Source: Scandinavium goeteborgense (GTDB lineage: Bacteria; Pseudomonadota; Gammaproteobacteria; Enterobacterales; Enterobacteriaceae). Taken from it: a DNA stretch of 64,000 bases. The DNA is taken from NCBI RefSeq assembly GCF_003935895.2, contig NZ_CP054058.1, positions 2,771,177 to 2,835,176 on the forward strand, read 5' to 3'. The translations under genes were made by a program, and so were the position numbers. Every line of letters starts with the position of its first letter. Within the stretch, counting starts at the first letter, position 1. Below, piece after piece: positions 9,527 through 19,836 of the stretch. The notes below the pieces were generated by a model, which saw nothing but the letters and a program-made list of their open reading frames with translations, was not told where the DNA came from and ran no database searches.

Positions 9527-12500
9527 ATGAAAAGAATGTTAATCAACGCAACTCAGCAAGAAGAGTTGCGTGTCGCCCTCGTTGATGGGCAGCGTCTGTA
9601 CGATCTGGATATCGAAAGCCCAGGACACGAACAGAAAAAAGCGAACATCTACAAAGGCAAAATTACCCGTATAGAACCAAGCCTTGAAGCCGCATTCGTA
9701 GATTACGGTGCTGAGCGTCATGGTTTCCTTCCTCTTAAAGAAATCGCCCGCGAATATTTCCCTGCTAATTACAATGCGCATGGCCGCCCGAACATCAAAG
9801 ATGTTCTGCGCGAAGGCCAGGAAGTCATTGTTCAGATCGATAAAGAAGAGCGCGGCAACAAAGGTGCAGCCCTCACAACCTTTATCAGTCTGGCAGGCAG
9901 CTATCTGGTACTGATGCCGAACAACCCGCGTGCCGGTGGTATTTCTCGCCGCATCGAAGGTGACGATCGTACCGAGCTGAAAGAAGCGCTTTCCAGCCTG
10001 CAACTGCCTGACGGCATGGGCTTGATCGTGCGTACCGCTGGCGTTGGCAAATCTGCCGAAGCACTGCAGTGGGATCTGAGTTTCCGCCTGAAGCACTGGG
10101 AAGCGATTCAGAAAGCTTCTGAAAGCCGCCCTGCCCCGTTCCTGATCCACCAGGAAAGCAACGTCATCGTACGTGCGTTCCGTGATTATCTGCGTCAGGA
10201 CATCGGCGAAATCCTTATTGATAACCCGAAAGTGCTTGAGCTGGCTCGCCAGCATATCTCTGCGCTGGGCCGTCCGGATTTCAGCAGCAAAATTAAGCTC
10301 TACACCGGTGAAATCCCGCTGTTCAGCCACTACCAAATTGAATCGCAGATTGAATCTGCATTCCAGCGTGAAGTGCGCCTGCCGTCGGGCGGCTCTATCG
10401 TTATCGATAGCACCGAAGCCTTGACCGCCATCGATATCAACTCCGCGCGTGCAACCCGCGGCGGCGACATCGAAGAAACCGCCTTCAACACCAACCTTGA
10501 AGCGGCCGACGAAATTGCCCGCCAGCTGCGTCTTCGTGACCTCGGCGGCCTGATCGTTATCGACTTCATCGACATGACCCCGGTTCGCCACCAGCGTGCG
10601 GTTGAAAACCGTCTGCGTGAAGCGGTGCGTCAGGATCGTGCGCGTATCCAGATTAGCCACATCTCTCGCTTCGGCCTGCTGGAAATGTCCCGTCAGCGCC
10701 TGAGCCCGTCACTGGGTGAATCCAGTCATCACGTGTGCCCACGCTGTAGCGGTACCGGCACCATCCGTGATAACGAATCGCTGGCGCTGTCTATTCTTCG
10801 TCTGATTGAAGAAGAAGCACTGAAAGAAAACACCCAGGAAGTTCACGCGATTGTTCCTGTTCAGGTGGCTTCTTACCTGCTGAACGAAAAGCGTGCGGCT
10901 ATCAGCAACATCGAAACCCGTCAGGGTGGCGTGCGCTGTATCGTCGTTCCGAACGACCAGATGGAAACCCCGCATTACTCCGTACTGCGTGTTCGTAAAG
11001 GCGAAGAGACTCAGATCCTGAGCTACCTGCTGCCGAAACTGCACGAAGAAGAAATGGCGATGCCGTCTGAAGACGAGCCAGCTGAACGTAAGCGTCCTGA
11101 GCAGCCTGCTCTGGCGACCTTCGTGATGCCTGATGCACCGCCAGCACCACTTGAAGAAGCCGCTCCAGTCGCAGCGCAAGCGAAGAATGCCGCTCCAGCA
11201 GCCGCCACTGCGGCAGCACCGGGTCTGGTTTCCCGCATTATTTCTGCGCTGAAATCCATGTTCAGCAGTGAAGCGCCAGTTGTGGCTGAGCCTGAGCCGG
11301 TTAAGAAAGAAGAGAAACCTGAGCGCCAGCAAGATCGTCGCCGTTCTCGTCAGTCTAACCGTCGTGACCGCAATGACCGTGGTGACCGCAACGATCGCCG
11401 TGACAACCGCGATAATCGTGGCGAGCGCGGTGAGCGTAACGAACGTGGTGAGCGCGATAACCGTGGTGAAAACGCTGAAGGCCGCGAAGATAACCGCCGT
11501 AACCGTCGTGAGAAGCCGCAGCAGAACGCGGAAACCCGTGAAGTTCGTCAGCCGAACGTGGCAGAAGACGCGGATAAAGCGAAATCTCGCGACGAACAGC
11601 AGCAGCCACGCCGTGAGCGTAACCGTCGTCGTAACGATGACAAACGCCAGGCAGCGCCGCAGGAAGTTAAAGTTCAGGCTCCAGAAGAACAACCCGCTCA
11701 GGAAATCGAGCAGGAAGAACGCGTCCAGTCCATGCCGCGTCGTAAGCCGCGCAATCTGTCGCAGAAAGTGCGCATCGAAACAGCGGCCGAAACTGCAGAA
11801 CGTACCGCAGTTAACGAACCGGCTGAAGCAGCTGCCCCGGCTAAGCGTACTGAACTGGCTAAAGTTGATTTGCCAGCCGTCATCGAAGCTCCGGCTGAAG
11901 ATGAAAGCGCAGAAAACCGTGAAAACGCTGGCATGCCGCGTCGCTCCCGTCGTTCACCACGCCACCTGCGCGTGAGTGGTCAACGTCGTCGTCGCTACCG
12001 TGACGAGCGTTACCCTGCTCAGTCCCCGATGCCGCTGGCAATTGCTTGCGCATCTCCGGAAATGGCGTCTGGTAAAGTGTGGGTAAGCTACCCGGTAACG
12101 CGTCCACAAGAGCAGCAGGTTGAAGAAACCCGCGAGCAGAACGTTGTTCCTTCCGTCATTGAAGTTGCACCGGTAGAAGTCGTGGAGCAAGCTCCAGTGG
12201 CAGAACAGGTTGCAGCGCCAGTGGTTGAACCAGCCGCAATCGAGCCGGTCGTAGTTACAGAACCGCAGCCAGTACAGGCTGAGCCGGAAGTTCCCGTCAT
12301 TGAGACCACGCATCCGGAAGTCATTGCCGCACCGGTGAGCGAAGAACCTCAGGTTATCGCACCAGCCGACGCTGTTGTTGCAGAAGTCACAGCTGAAGAA
12401 GCGACTCCGGCCGTGGTTGAGGAAGTGGAACAGGCTATCGTGACTGAACAACCTGCTGTGGTGGAAACCGCGCCTGTTGCTCCAGCGGTTGAGCCTGTCG

Positions 12501-12715
12501 TTAAACCGGTTGTGGCTCCAAAGCCTCCGGTTGAGCGCACCAACGCTACCGCGCCAATGACGCGTGCTCCAGCCCCAGACTACGTGCCAGAAGCACCGCG
12601 TCAGAGCGACTGGGTTCGTCCAGAGTTCGGTTTCGAAGGTAAAGGTTCTGCCGGTGGCCACAGTGCTACACACACGGCAACCGCCGGTCCGACTCGTCCG
12701 CAGTCTGTGGACTAA
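9527..12715 (+). CDS. rne: Ribonuclease E
   Basis: Essential endoribonuclease and degradosome scaffold (mRNA decay, rRNA and tRNA processing). 1062 residues, E. coli 1061. The N-terminal catalytic half is collinear with E. coli: S1 domain about 35-125, 5' sensor, DNase I-like site with Asp303 (TAIDINS) and Asp346 (VIDFIDM), and Zn-link CPRC at 404-407. The C-terminal half is low complexity: an amphipathic membrane-targeting segment [15 protein letters not shown] near 566-580, an Arg-rich RNA-binding tract near 603-665 ([11 protein letters not shown]), a second Arg-rich block near 800-830, then a Val/Pro/Glu/Ala-rich linker to the PNPase-binding tail. Confidence 0.98.
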   Translation: MKRMLINATQQEELRVALVDGQRLYDLDIESPGHEQKKANIYKGKITRIEPSLEAAFVDYGAERHGFLPLKEIAREYFPANYNAHGRPNIKDVLREGQEVIVQIDKEERGNKGAALTTFISLAGSYLVLMPNNPRAGGISRRIEGDDRTELKEALSSLQLPDGMGLIVRTAGVGKSAEALQWDLSFRLKHWEAIQKASESRPAPFLIHQESNVIVRAFRDYLRQDIGEILIDNPKVLELARQHISALGRPDFSSKIKLYTGEIPLFSHYQIESQIESAFQREVRLPSGGSIVIDSTEALTAIDINSARATRGGDIEETAFNTNLEAADEIARQLRLRDLGGLIVIDFIDMTPVRHQRAVENRLREAVRQDRARIQISHISRFGLLEMSRQRLSPSLGESSHHVCPRCSGTGTIRDNESLALSILRLIEEEALKENTQEVHAIVPVQVASYLLNEKRAAISNIETRQGGVRCIVVPNDQMETPHYSVLRVRKGEETQILSYLLPKLHEEEMAMPSEDEPAERKRPEQPALATFVMPDAPPAPLEEAAPVAAQAKNAAPAAATAAAPGLVSRIISALKSMFSSEAPVVAEPEPVKKEEKPERQQDRRRSRQSNRRDRNDRGDRNDRRDNRDNRGERGERNERGERDNRGENAEGREDNRRNRREKPQQNAETREVRQPNVAEDADKAKSRDEQQQPRRERNRRRNDDKRQAAPQEVKVQAPEEQPAQEIEQEERVQSMPRRKPRNLSQKVRIETAAETAERTAVNEPAEAAAPAKRTELAKVDLPAVIEAPAEDESAENRENAGMPRRSRRSPRHLRVSGQRRRRYRDERYPAQSPMPLAIACASPEMASGKVWVSYPVTRPQEQQVEETREQNVVPSVIEVAPVEVVEQAPVAEQVAAPVVEPAAIEPVVVTEPQPVQAEPEVPVIETTHPEVIAAPVSEEPQVIAPADAVVAEVTAEEATPAVVEEVEQAIVTEQPAVVETAPVAPAVEPVVKPVVAPKPPVERTNATAPMTRAPAPDYVPEAPRQSDWVRPEFGFEGKGSAGGHSATHTATAGPTRPQSVD

Positions 12716-12732
12716 GCTGCAAAGCATGAAAA

Positions 12733-12757
12733 AACCGCCTCCGGGCGGTTTTTTTTA
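12733..12757. terminator. Bidirectional terminator after rne
   Basis: Stem aaccgcc/ggcggtt with a TCCG loop, flanked by A-run and T-run, between rne and the convergent LysR gene. Confidence 0.88.
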
Positions 12758-13690
12758 TTCTGTCGCAGGCAGCTGCATCCCAGAAATTTTCGGCATGACT
12801 TCCCGCATCAAATCGAGAAATTTACGTAATCTCGCCGGATAATAACGCGCCCAGGGATACACCAAATGCACCGGCAACGCCGCCGCTCGCCATTCAGGCA
12901 GTAGCTCAATCAGCCTGCCCTGAGCAATATCCTCTTCCACCGTCCAGCTCGAAATCAGCGCAGCGCCCAGCCCCGCCAGCGCGGTATTGCGGGCCACGTA
13001 CACGCTGTCAGTGCTCAGCCTGGGCACTATCGGAATAGTGATGCTTTCCCGGCTGACCTGATGTTGCAGCGTCACTTCATGCTGATAGAACGTGCTGATA
13101 GCCACCCACGGCAGCGCCGATAATGTCAACGGGTCTGACACGTTCTCCACCGTATCCAGCAGCTCAGGTGAAATCACCAGGCTACGCGGGACTTCCGCCA
13201 ACAGAACGGAAACTGTCGCCGGGTCAACTTCCGCCCCCACGCGGATCGCACAGTCGATATTCTCACTGATGAAATCGATATTTTTGTCATTGAGCATCCA
13301 CTCCACCACCAATTGGGGATAGCGCTGCAAAAAATCCACCAGTGGCGTTAGCAATTGCTGTTGCCCGAATGCATGCGGCGCTCTGACGCGCAGCACGCCC
13401 ACCGGATTGTCGTCCACAATCTGTAAATCGTCTTCCAGCGCCAGCCAGCTGTCCACCAATTGGCGGGCGTGTTGATAACAGCGCTCGCCATCGTCGGTAA
13501 GTTTCATCGCATGGGTCGAGCGCATAATGAGCTTTACGCCCAGCAACGCTTCGAGCGACTGCAAGCGGCGGCTGACGGTGGCCTGCGTGGTGCCGAGCTG
13601 AACTGCCGCGGCCGACAGCGACCCGGCTTCGATAATGCGAATAAAGGTCCGCATCAGTTCCAGCCTGTCTATACGCTCTGTTCTTTTCAT
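12755..13690 (-). CDS. LysR-type transcriptional regulator
   Basis: 311 residues with an N-terminal winged helix-turn-helix (about residues 10-70, IIEAGSLSAAAVQLGTTQAT and VSRRLQSLEALLG) and a C-terminal substrate-binding fold starting near 95. It belongs to the family branch with tandem VSRRLQ/GVKL motifs; the effector is unknown. It is divergent from an MFS exporter 108 nt away, so it probably controls that gene and itself. The start is ATG at 13690 with a weak ribosome binding site; ATG at M13 is an alternative. The pair is absent between rne and flgL in E. coli. Confidence 0.88.
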   Translation of the reverse strand: MKRTERIDRLELMRTFIRIIEAGSLSAAAVQLGTTQATVSRRLQSLEALLGVKLIMRSTHAMKLTDDGERCYQHARQLVDSWLALEDDLQIVDDNPVGVLRVRAPHAFGQQQLLTPLVDFLQRYPQLVVEWMLNDKNIDFISENIDCAIRVGAEVDPATVSVLLAEVPRSLVISPELLDTVENVSDPLTLSALPWVAISTFYQHEVTLQHQVSRESITIPIVPRLSTDSVYVARNTALAGLGAALISSWTVEEDIAQGRLIELLPEWRAAALPVHLVYPWARYYPARLRKFLDLMREVMPKISGMQLPATE

Positions 13691-13798
13691 TCATTTATTA
13701 CTCATACGCCCAACGTATAGCTGTTTTACCACTGCGCCGGCTACCGCGCCAGTGTGATTCACATCACAATACGCCCACACCCTGTTGAGGACGTTAAG
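13691..13798. promoter_or_regulatory. Divergent LysR / MFS promoter region with CRP-like site
   Basis: Contains TGTGATTCACATCACA at 13753-13768, which has both perfect CRP half-sites (TGTGA-N6-TCACA). It ends 30 nt before the MFS start codon and 63 nt from the LysR start codon. That is too close to the MFS gene for classic activation, so activation of lysR or repression of the transporter is plausible. Confidence 0.65.
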
Positions 13799-15010
13799 AT
13801 GAACACTACTCCCGCCGCTTCACCGGCTTTTGCGTCATGGATAATCCTGATTATGGCTATCGGCGCAGGCTTTAGCGTTGCCGCGATTTATTACGCCCAG
13901 CCGCTGTTACCGCTGATTGGCCACGACATGCATTTGAGCATCGAGCAAATGGGCCTCGTTCCAACCCTAACCCAGACGGGCTACGCGCTGGGCATTCTGT
14001 TCCTGTTGCCGCTGGGCGACCGCCACGATCGCCGTCGGTTGATCCTCACTAAAAGCACCTCGCTCGCCGCGCTACTGCTGCTGTGCAGCGTGACCAGCCA
14101 AATGCACGCCCTGCTGGTCGTCAGTTTGCTGATTGGGATGGCGGCGACGATGGCGCAGGATATCGTTCCGGCCGCGGCTATCCTCGCCCCTGCCGGGAAA
14201 CAGGGCAAAACCGTCGGCACCGTAATGACCGGTTTGCTGCTTGGCATTCTGCTGTCGCGTACCGTCAGCGGCGTCGTAGGGGAAGCCTATGGCTGGCGGA
14301 TGATGTATCAGGCCGCAGCGGTCAGCATTGCACTGATTGGTCTGGTGATGTGGCGCGTACTGCCGAAATTCAGCGCGCATTCTGAACTCAGCTACCCGGC
14401 GCTGATGGGTTCTCTGGTGCATTTATGGCGCCGCTTCCCTGAACTGCGTCGGGCCGCACTGGCACAAGGTTTTCTGTCGGTTGCCTTCAGCGCGTTCTGG
14501 TCGACGCTCGCCGTCATGCTGGCCGAACACTATCAGCTTGGCAGCGCCGTCGCCGGAGGATACGGTATCGCCGGAGCCGCCGGAGCGCTGGCCGCCCCGC
14601 TGGCCGGTGGACTGGCTGACAAACTGGGTGCAGCCAAAGTCACCCAGTTAGGTGCCATGCTGGTCACGGTGTCGTTCGCGCTGATGTTTTTCCTGCCGCT
14701 TTTGCCGCTGCACGCCCAGCTAGCGCTGATTGCCGTGTCGGCGATTGGCTTTGATTTAGGCTTACAGTCGAGCCTGGTCGCACACCAGAATCTGGTGTAC
14801 AGCCTTGAACCGCAGGCCCGTGGTCGTCTGAATGCCCTGTTGTTCACGGTGGTGTTTATTGGGATGGCGTTAGGTTCGGCTGTCGGCAGCAAACTGTATG
14901 CGATGGCAGGCTGGCCTGCGGTGGTTACGCTGGCGGTGATATCCGGGGCGATTGCCCTACTGATTCGGGTAATGGGTGCGGCGAACGTCACCGCTTGCCC
15001 GCAACGCTAA
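13799..15010 (+). CDS. MFS transporter, probable drug or metabolite exporter
   Basis: 403 residues with about 12 membrane segments. The MFS loop 2-3 motif appears as GDRHDRRR near residues 76-83, and a matching half-way repeat ADKLGAAKV lies near 276-284. It resembles YnfM/YgaY-type proton-driven exporters; the substrate cannot be told. ATG at 13799 follows GAGGACGTTAAG, so it is preferred over an upstream in-frame codon at 13754. It is divergent from a LysR regulator. Confidence 0.88.
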   Translation: MNTTPAASPAFASWIILIMAIGAGFSVAAIYYAQPLLPLIGHDMHLSIEQMGLVPTLTQTGYALGILFLLPLGDRHDRRRLILTKSTSLAALLLLCSVTSQMHALLVVSLLIGMAATMAQDIVPAAAILAPAGKQGKTVGTVMTGLLLGILLSRTVSGVVGEAYGWRMMYQAAAVSIALIGLVMWRVLPKFSAHSELSYPALMGSLVHLWRRFPELRRAALAQGFLSVAFSAFWSTLAVMLAEHYQLGSAVAGGYGIAGAAGALAAPLAGGLADKLGAAKVTQLGAMLVTVSFALMFFLPLLPLHAQLALIAVSAIGFDLGLQSSLVAHQNLVYSLEPQARGRLNALLFTVVFIGMALGSAVGSKLYAMAGWPAVVTLAVISGAIALLIRVMGAANVTACPQR

Positions 15011-15016
15011 AAAAAA

Positions 15017-15043
15017 GCCCGCGCCGGGGTGAGTGGCGCGGGC
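15017..15043 (-). terminator. Terminator of the flgKL operon
   Basis: Stem gcccgcgcc/ggcgcgggc; on the minus strand it is followed by eight U residues. It lies 47 nt past the flgL stop and overlaps the 3' end of the MFS transcript. Confidence 0.82.
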
Positions 15044-15089
15044 ACAGAGAACATGGCCAGTTTCAAGACATGTTCTAAACCGTTAAATC

Positions 15090-16043
15090 TTATTTATTCA
15101 ACTGGAACAGCGACATGCCCTGCATATCGGTGAACGCTTTATACGACGCCGTCAGGGCCGCCTGCTGCATGGTGTAGTTGGAAATCGTTGAGTTCCAGTC
15201 CACGTTCACCAGGTCGCTCATCTGCTGCGTCTGGCTCAGCGTGCGGTCATCGCCCAGCGCGTCCAGTTTGTCCAGTTCGTTGAGCTGTGTCCCGACTTCC
15301 GCCCGCACGCTCAGCACGTTGTTCAGCGAGTTACGCAGGCCGCGGTTGGCGACGTCGATAGTAGCCTGCGCCTTCGCTTGTTCCGCATCGTTATCCGCTA
15401 CCGGTGTTTTCAACGCTGCAATCGCGTCATCCAGAATCTTGAACAAGTTCGAGTCAGGCGTAGTCCCGTCGGGGTTTTTCACCGCATTCGAGGTCACCGA
15501 GTCAAAAATTTTGTCGCCGGTGTGGCCAATAACCATGGTTCGGGAAGAATCAACCTGCTGTTCAACGTTGGTGATGCCGCCCGAATACGTGCCGGTGGCG
15601 GCATCGAATGGCGCGGTATCCGTCTTGTAACCGGCAAACATGTAGCGCCCGTTACCGTCCTGGCTGTTGGCGAGGTTCATCAGCTGGTCGCGGATGCCCT
15701 GCAAATCGGTAGCCAGCGAGGCGCGGTCATCGTCGCTCAGCGTGCCGTTCCCGGCATATACGATTTTTTCCTGCGCCGCTTGAATCGACGACGTTACCGA
15801 CGACAGCGTGTTTTCTTCCTGCGAAACGCGCTGGGTCGCGAAGCTACGGGCTGACGCAAACTGGCTGGTCTGGGACTGCGCCTGAGACAGCACCACCGCC
15901 TGTGACGCGGCAATCGGGTCATCGGACGGACGGTTAACGCGCAGGCCGGTGGACATTTGTTCGCCATATTTCAGCCATGAAGACTGGGAGTTGGTAATGC
16001 CGCCCATCGTCTGCTGATACATCATTAAGGTACTAATACGCAT
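15090..16043 (-). CDS. flgL: Flagellar hook-associated protein 3 (HAP3)
   Basis: Second junction protein between hook and filament. 317 residues, as in E. coli. The N-terminus MRISTLMMYQQTMGGITNSQ and the C-terminal helix (NYTMQQAALTASYKAFTDMQ) are the flagellin-like coiled-coil ends used in axial assembly. It follows flgK by 13 nt and shares its sigma-28 promoter. Confidence 0.97.
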   Translation of the reverse strand: MRISTLMMYQQTMGGITNSQSSWLKYGEQMSTGLRVNRPSDDPIAASQAVVLSQAQSQTSQFASARSFATQRVSQEENTLSSVTSSIQAAQEKIVYAGNGTLSDDDRASLATDLQGIRDQLMNLANSQDGNGRYMFAGYKTDTAPFDAATGTYSGGITNVEQQVDSSRTMVIGHTGDKIFDSVTSNAVKNPDGTTPDSNLFKILDDAIAALKTPVADNDAEQAKAQATIDVANRGLRNSLNNVLSVRAEVGTQLNELDKLDALGDDRTLSQTQQMSDLVNVDWNSTISNYTMQQAALTASYKAFTDMQGMSLFQLNK

Positions 16044-16056
16044 CGGTCACCGCTCC

Positions 16057-17700
16057 TTAGCGAATATTGATCAGCGCGTCGAAAAGCGTGCTGGCGGTCT
16101 GCATTACCTGGGCGTTGGCCAGATAGTACTGCTGATACAGTTGCAGGTTGCCGTACTCTTCATCGAGGTTTACGCCGGAAATTGATTGCTGCTGCTTGGT
16201 CAACTGGGTCACAACGTTGCCCTGCGTCGTGCTGCTGGTTTCCAGCGTCGAGGTTTTGTTCCCCACGTCGCTGACCAGAGAGGCGTAAGCGTCGTTGACG
16301 GTTTTATTGCCGCCCACCAGTTTGCTGTTTTGCAGATCCAGCAATGCCTGACCGTTACGGTTATCGCTCTCGCCGGTTTCAGCGTCGTTGATACCCATCG
16401 CAATCTGGCTGGAGTCGGTCAGCGCCACGCCCATGTTCACAATCGCGTTCGCCACCGGCTTCACGGTAAAGCTGTCATTTTTGTTCGCAGAGCCGCTGAT
16501 GCTGACGTTCAGACCGTCAAAACTCAGGCTGCCGTCGCTCTCAACGGTCGGGGACATTTTGGTGTTATCTGACAGGCGCGTGACCTGCCAGTTTGTGCCG
16601 TCGTAACTCACTTTATAGTCGGAGGCCTGCAGCTGAGTGCTGTCGGTCATGGTCGCGTTGAGGCTCGCACTGCCGGTATTCTTGGTGTTGCTCAGGACCG
16701 ACGGAGAACCGAAGGTGAAGAAATCTTTGCCTGTGTCGCCGTTGGCATCAATCCCGGCTTTGTTCTGGGTGTTGAACGCATCAGCAAATGCCAGCGCCAT
16801 CTGGTTCAGGCTGTTACGGGTCTGGTCCAGATCCTGGGAGCGGAACGTCAGCAGGCCGCCAAGTGAACCGCTGGTCAGCAATTTTTCCGGGATTTCGATA
16901 TTGCCCGCCACGTTATCCACGTAAGCGACGGTGGTCCGCGAAGGGTCGGCGCTGCTGGGCACCGCGGCCAGCTGACGGGCATTGCTGCCCTGCACCAGGT
17001 TGTAACCGTTGGCCATGGTGACGTTGTAGGTGCCGCCATCCTGCACGTTCACTTCCACGCCCACCAGCTGGTTCAGCTGGCTAACAAGCTGATCGCGCTG
17101 ATCGAGCAGGTCATTCGGGGATGCCCCCGCACCGACGCCGGTCAGTTTGGAAATTTTATCGTTCAGCGTCGCAATCTGCTGCGAGTAGTTATTGATCTGC
17201 GAAACGGTGGAAGCAATCGCCCCGTTGACCTGTTTGTCCTGGTCGCGCAGATACTGATCGGTAGTCTTAAACTGGTTGACCAGCCCTTCAGATTTGCCTA
17301 ATACCGCCTGACGCGCCGCCGGATCTTCAGCGTTGCTGACCAGCGTTTGCAGGCTGGTGAAGAAATCCTGCAAGGTGGCGGAAATGGAGTTGGTGGTATC
17401 GGACATCAAATCGTCGATTTTCGACATCTGCTGATAGCGCGTGGTCAGACCGCTGCTCTGGTTTTGCGCCGCATTTAGCTGATTGGTGATAAACGCGTTG
17501 TACTCGCGCTGTACGCTGGAGACCGTGACGCCATTACCCACCCAACCGCCTGCGCCCAGCGTACTGTTCGCCGCAGAGAGGACCGTCGTCTGGCGGGTAT
17601 AGCCGGACACGTTATAACTGGCAATGTTATTACTGACGGTGTTCAGTGCCGCCTGAGCCGCACCGAGCCCGCTCATTGCGCTATTCATTAAACTGGACAT
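16057..17700 (-). CDS. flgK: Flagellar hook-associated protein 1 (HAP1)
   Basis: First hook-filament junction protein. 547 residues; conserved ends are SLMNSAMSGLGAAQAALNTV with SNNIASYNVSGYTRQ, and the C-terminal YQQYYLANAQVMQTASTLFD. The central region is variable. It is followed by flgL, preceded by a sigma-28 promoter, and ATG 17700 has AGGAACCTCC upstream. Confidence 0.97.
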   Translation of the reverse strand: MSSLMNSAMSGLGAAQAALNTVSNNIASYNVSGYTRQTTVLSAANSTLGAGGWVGNGVTVSSVQREYNAFITNQLNAAQNQSSGLTTRYQQMSKIDDLMSDTTNSISATLQDFFTSLQTLVSNAEDPAARQAVLGKSEGLVNQFKTTDQYLRDQDKQVNGAIASTVSQINNYSQQIATLNDKISKLTGVGAGASPNDLLDQRDQLVSQLNQLVGVEVNVQDGGTYNVTMANGYNLVQGSNARQLAAVPSSADPSRTTVAYVDNVAGNIEIPEKLLTSGSLGGLLTFRSQDLDQTRNSLNQMALAFADAFNTQNKAGIDANGDTGKDFFTFGSPSVLSNTKNTGSASLNATMTDSTQLQASDYKVSYDGTNWQVTRLSDNTKMSPTVESDGSLSFDGLNVSISGSANKNDSFTVKPVANAIVNMGVALTDSSQIAMGINDAETGESDNRNGQALLDLQNSKLVGGNKTVNDAYASLVSDVGNKTSTLETSSTTQGNVVTQLTKQQQSISGVNLDEEYGNLQLYQQYYLANAQVMQTASTLFDALINIR

Positions 17701-17741
17701 GGAGGTTCCTTTATTCTTTTAGACACGAGTCCTGACCAAGA

Positions 17742-17768
17742 TTATCGGCACCGGTCAGCTGAACTTGA
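17742..17768 (-). promoter_or_regulatory. Sigma-28 (FliA) promoter of flgKL
   Basis: On the minus strand, TCAA followed by 15 nt and a perfect GCCGATAA. It lies at the end of flgJ, 42 nt upstream of flgK, so class III expression of flgKL is expected in addition to read-through. Confidence 0.85.
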
Positions 17769-17774
17769 GGCGTT

Positions 17775-18728
17775 TCAGAACAGATTTTCGATATCGTTGC
17801 CGTAGGCCTTGCCCACCTTCTCGCTCATCGATTTCAGCTGCTGGATCATCCCGGTCAGCTTGCGGGCATAGTTCGGGTCGGTGGCGTAACCGGCTTTCTG
17901 TAGCGCCTGTGCGCCCTGCTCCGGCGTCGCGGCTGTGGTCACGGCGGCATAGCGCGGGTTGCGGGTTAACAGGCCAACGTAGTCGGACAACGCTTCGAGA
18001 TACGAGCTGTAGACGCGGAAACGGGCTTTCACCTTTTTCATTTCGCCGTTCTCGTATTCCGTGGTGGTGATTTCGGTGACTTTGCCTTTCCAGTCAGACG
18101 ACGCCTTCACGCCGAACAGGTTAAAGCTCGGCTCACCGTTTTCACGGCGGATCTGCCGTTGGCCCCAGCCTGATTCGAGCGCCGCCTGGGCGAGGATCAG
18201 GTGGTGCGGAATACCGCTCTGCTCACTGGCCAGTTTCGCCGGAAGGGAAAGCTGCGCCAAGAAGTCGTGACTGTCGCCGGGCACATCGGCGACGTCTGAG
18301 GCAGTAGGTGCTTTCGGCAAGGCCTTGCGTACCATCTGCGTCAGCGCCGAGTTCTGATAGCTGGTGACGGTTTCGAGGTCAAACTTGAGCGGTACCTGGG
18401 CAGGCATGTCTTTCGGCCCGCCCTGATTCGCCGTCATCTGTTTAACCATCTCATCTGCCAGTCCTAACCCTTTGCCCGCCGTCATCTGCTGGGCAATTTG
18501 CTGATCGTACATACTGGTGTAAAGACGCGACTGGTCGCTGCTGAATAAGCCGTCTTTGGGCAGCGCGTCACGCATACTTTTCAGCATCATCTGCACGAAC
18601 ATGCCTTCGACCTGCCGGGCCACAGGCTTTAAGTTCGCCTGCGGATCTTTCCCGGCACTGATTTTCAGCTCGTTCAGCGATTGCGCGTCCCAGGCCGCGC
18701 TGCTCATCAGTTTGCTGTCGCCAAGCAT
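17775..18728 (-). CDS. flgJ: Flagellar rod-capping peptidoglycan hydrolase
   Basis: Caps the growing rod and cuts a hole in the peptidoglycan. 317 residues. The N-terminal rod-cap domain (about 1-150) carries FVQMMLKSMRDALPKDGLFS; the C-terminal glucosaminidase domain (about 155-317) has the catalytic Glu in ILAQAALESGWGQRQ. The start ATG at 18728 overlaps the flgI stop by one nt (TAATG), implying translational coupling; the 10-codon upstream extension is disfavoured. Confidence 0.96.
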   Translation of the reverse strand: MLGDSKLMSSAAWDAQSLNELKISAGKDPQANLKPVARQVEGMFVQMMLKSMRDALPKDGLFSSDQSRLYTSMYDQQIAQQMTAGKGLGLADEMVKQMTANQGGPKDMPAQVPLKFDLETVTSYQNSALTQMVRKALPKAPTASDVADVPGDSHDFLAQLSLPAKLASEQSGIPHHLILAQAALESGWGQRQIRRENGEPSFNLFGVKASSDWKGKVTEITTTEYENGEMKKVKARFRVYSSYLEALSDYVGLLTRNPRYAAVTTAATPEQGAQALQKAGYATDPNYARKLTGMIQQLKSMSEKVGKAYGNDIENLF

Positions 18729-19825
18729 TAGATAATTTCCACCTTGGCACGCAGGCAACCTGCGGTTTGCATCGACTGGAGAATCGACATCAGTTCCAGT
18801 GGCGAGGCTCCCAGCGTGTTCAGCGCGCGAACGACGTTGTTCAGGTTGGCGCTGGAACGAATGCTCTGCATCGCGCCCCCGCTCTGACGCAGGTCGATTT
18901 GCGTCTGCGGCGTCACCACCGTTGAGCCACCGGCAAATGGCGTATCCGGCTGGCTGACCTGCGCGGAACGGTTCACCGTCACCGACAGATTGCCCTGCGC
19001 CACGGCACAGTTGTCGAGGGTCACTTCGCGGTTCATCACCACCGAACCGGTACGGGAGTTGATGATCACTTTCGCATCCTGCGGCGTGACGTTCACGTCG
19101 AGGTTTTGAATATCTGCCAGCATCCGCACCTGATTGCTGCCGCCGCTTGAAGCCTGAATCTGTACGGTACGCGCATCCAGTGCCGTCGCATTGCCGAAGC
19201 CGCCGCGACGGTTGATGGTGTCAGCGATCTGCTGCGCCATGCCGAAATCGTCTTCATTCAGCTGTAGATTAACGGTGTTGCCCGCGCCGAACTGGCTCGG
19301 CAATTCTCGCTCAATGGTTGCGCCGTTGGTGATACGCCCGCCGTTAAGCTGGTTCACCTGCACGCTGCTGCCGCCCGCCGAGGCACCCGCCCCGCCGACC
19401 AAAATGTTACCCTGCGCTAAGGCATAAATTTGGCTGTCGACGCCTTTTAACGGCGTCATCAGTAGCGTACCGCCGCGCAGACTTTTGGCGTTACCCATCG
19501 ACGACACGACGACGTCAATGTTCTGCCCCTGACGGCCAAACGCCGGAAGCTGCGCAGTGACCATTACCGCCGCCACGTTTTTCAGCTGCATGTTGGTGCC
19601 CGCCGGGACGGTTATCCCAAGCTGCGACAACATGTTGTTCAGGGTTTGCGTGGTGAATGGCGTTTGCGTGGTCTGGTCACCCGTACCGTCGAGACCGACC
19701 ACCAGGCCGTAGCCAATCAATGAGTTTTGCCGCACGCCCTGTACGCTGGTGAGGTCGCGGATGCGATCGGCCTGGGCGAAACCCGCCAGCAGGACCAGAG
19801 CAATGCCAACCAGAGTTTTAAACAT
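18728..19825 (-). CDS. flgI: Flagellar P-ring protein
   Basis: Forms the periplasmic bushing ring round the rod. 365 residues with a Sec signal peptide ([19 protein letters not shown], cut before DRIRD), the conserved [20 protein letters not shown] region and a C-terminal [18 protein letters not shown] segment. It follows flgH by 11 nt. Confidence 0.97.
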   Translation of the reverse strand: MFKTLVGIALVLLAGFAQADRIRDLTSVQGVRQNSLIGYGLVVGLDGTGDQTTQTPFTTQTLNNMLSQLGITVPAGTNMQLKNVAAVMVTAQLPAFGRQGQNIDVVVSSMGNAKSLRGGTLLMTPLKGVDSQIYALAQGNILVGGAGASAGGSSVQVNQLNGGRITNGATIERELPSQFGAGNTVNLQLNEDDFGMAQQIADTINRRGGFGNATALDARTVQIQASSGGSNQVRMLADIQNLDVNVTPQDAKVIINSRTGSVVMNREVTLDNCAVAQGNLSVTVNRSAQVSQPDTPFAGGSTVVTPQTQIDLRQSGGAMQSIRSSANLNNVVRALNTLGASPLELMSILQSMQTAGCLRAKVEII

Positions 19826-19836
19826 AATGCACCTCG

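Noticed and set aside
11338..11530. Tandem-looking GC-rich repeat in rne as a mobile or CRISPR-like repeat
   Set aside because: It is the Arg-rich RNA-binding tract of RNase E, repetitive through codons for RDN/RGER motifs.
9539..12727. Three long minus-strand ORFs (373, 327 and 257 residues) opposite rne
   Set aside because: They mirror the strongly biased codons of rne; translations are Arg/Cys/Phe/Thr-rich without domains or ribosome binding sites.
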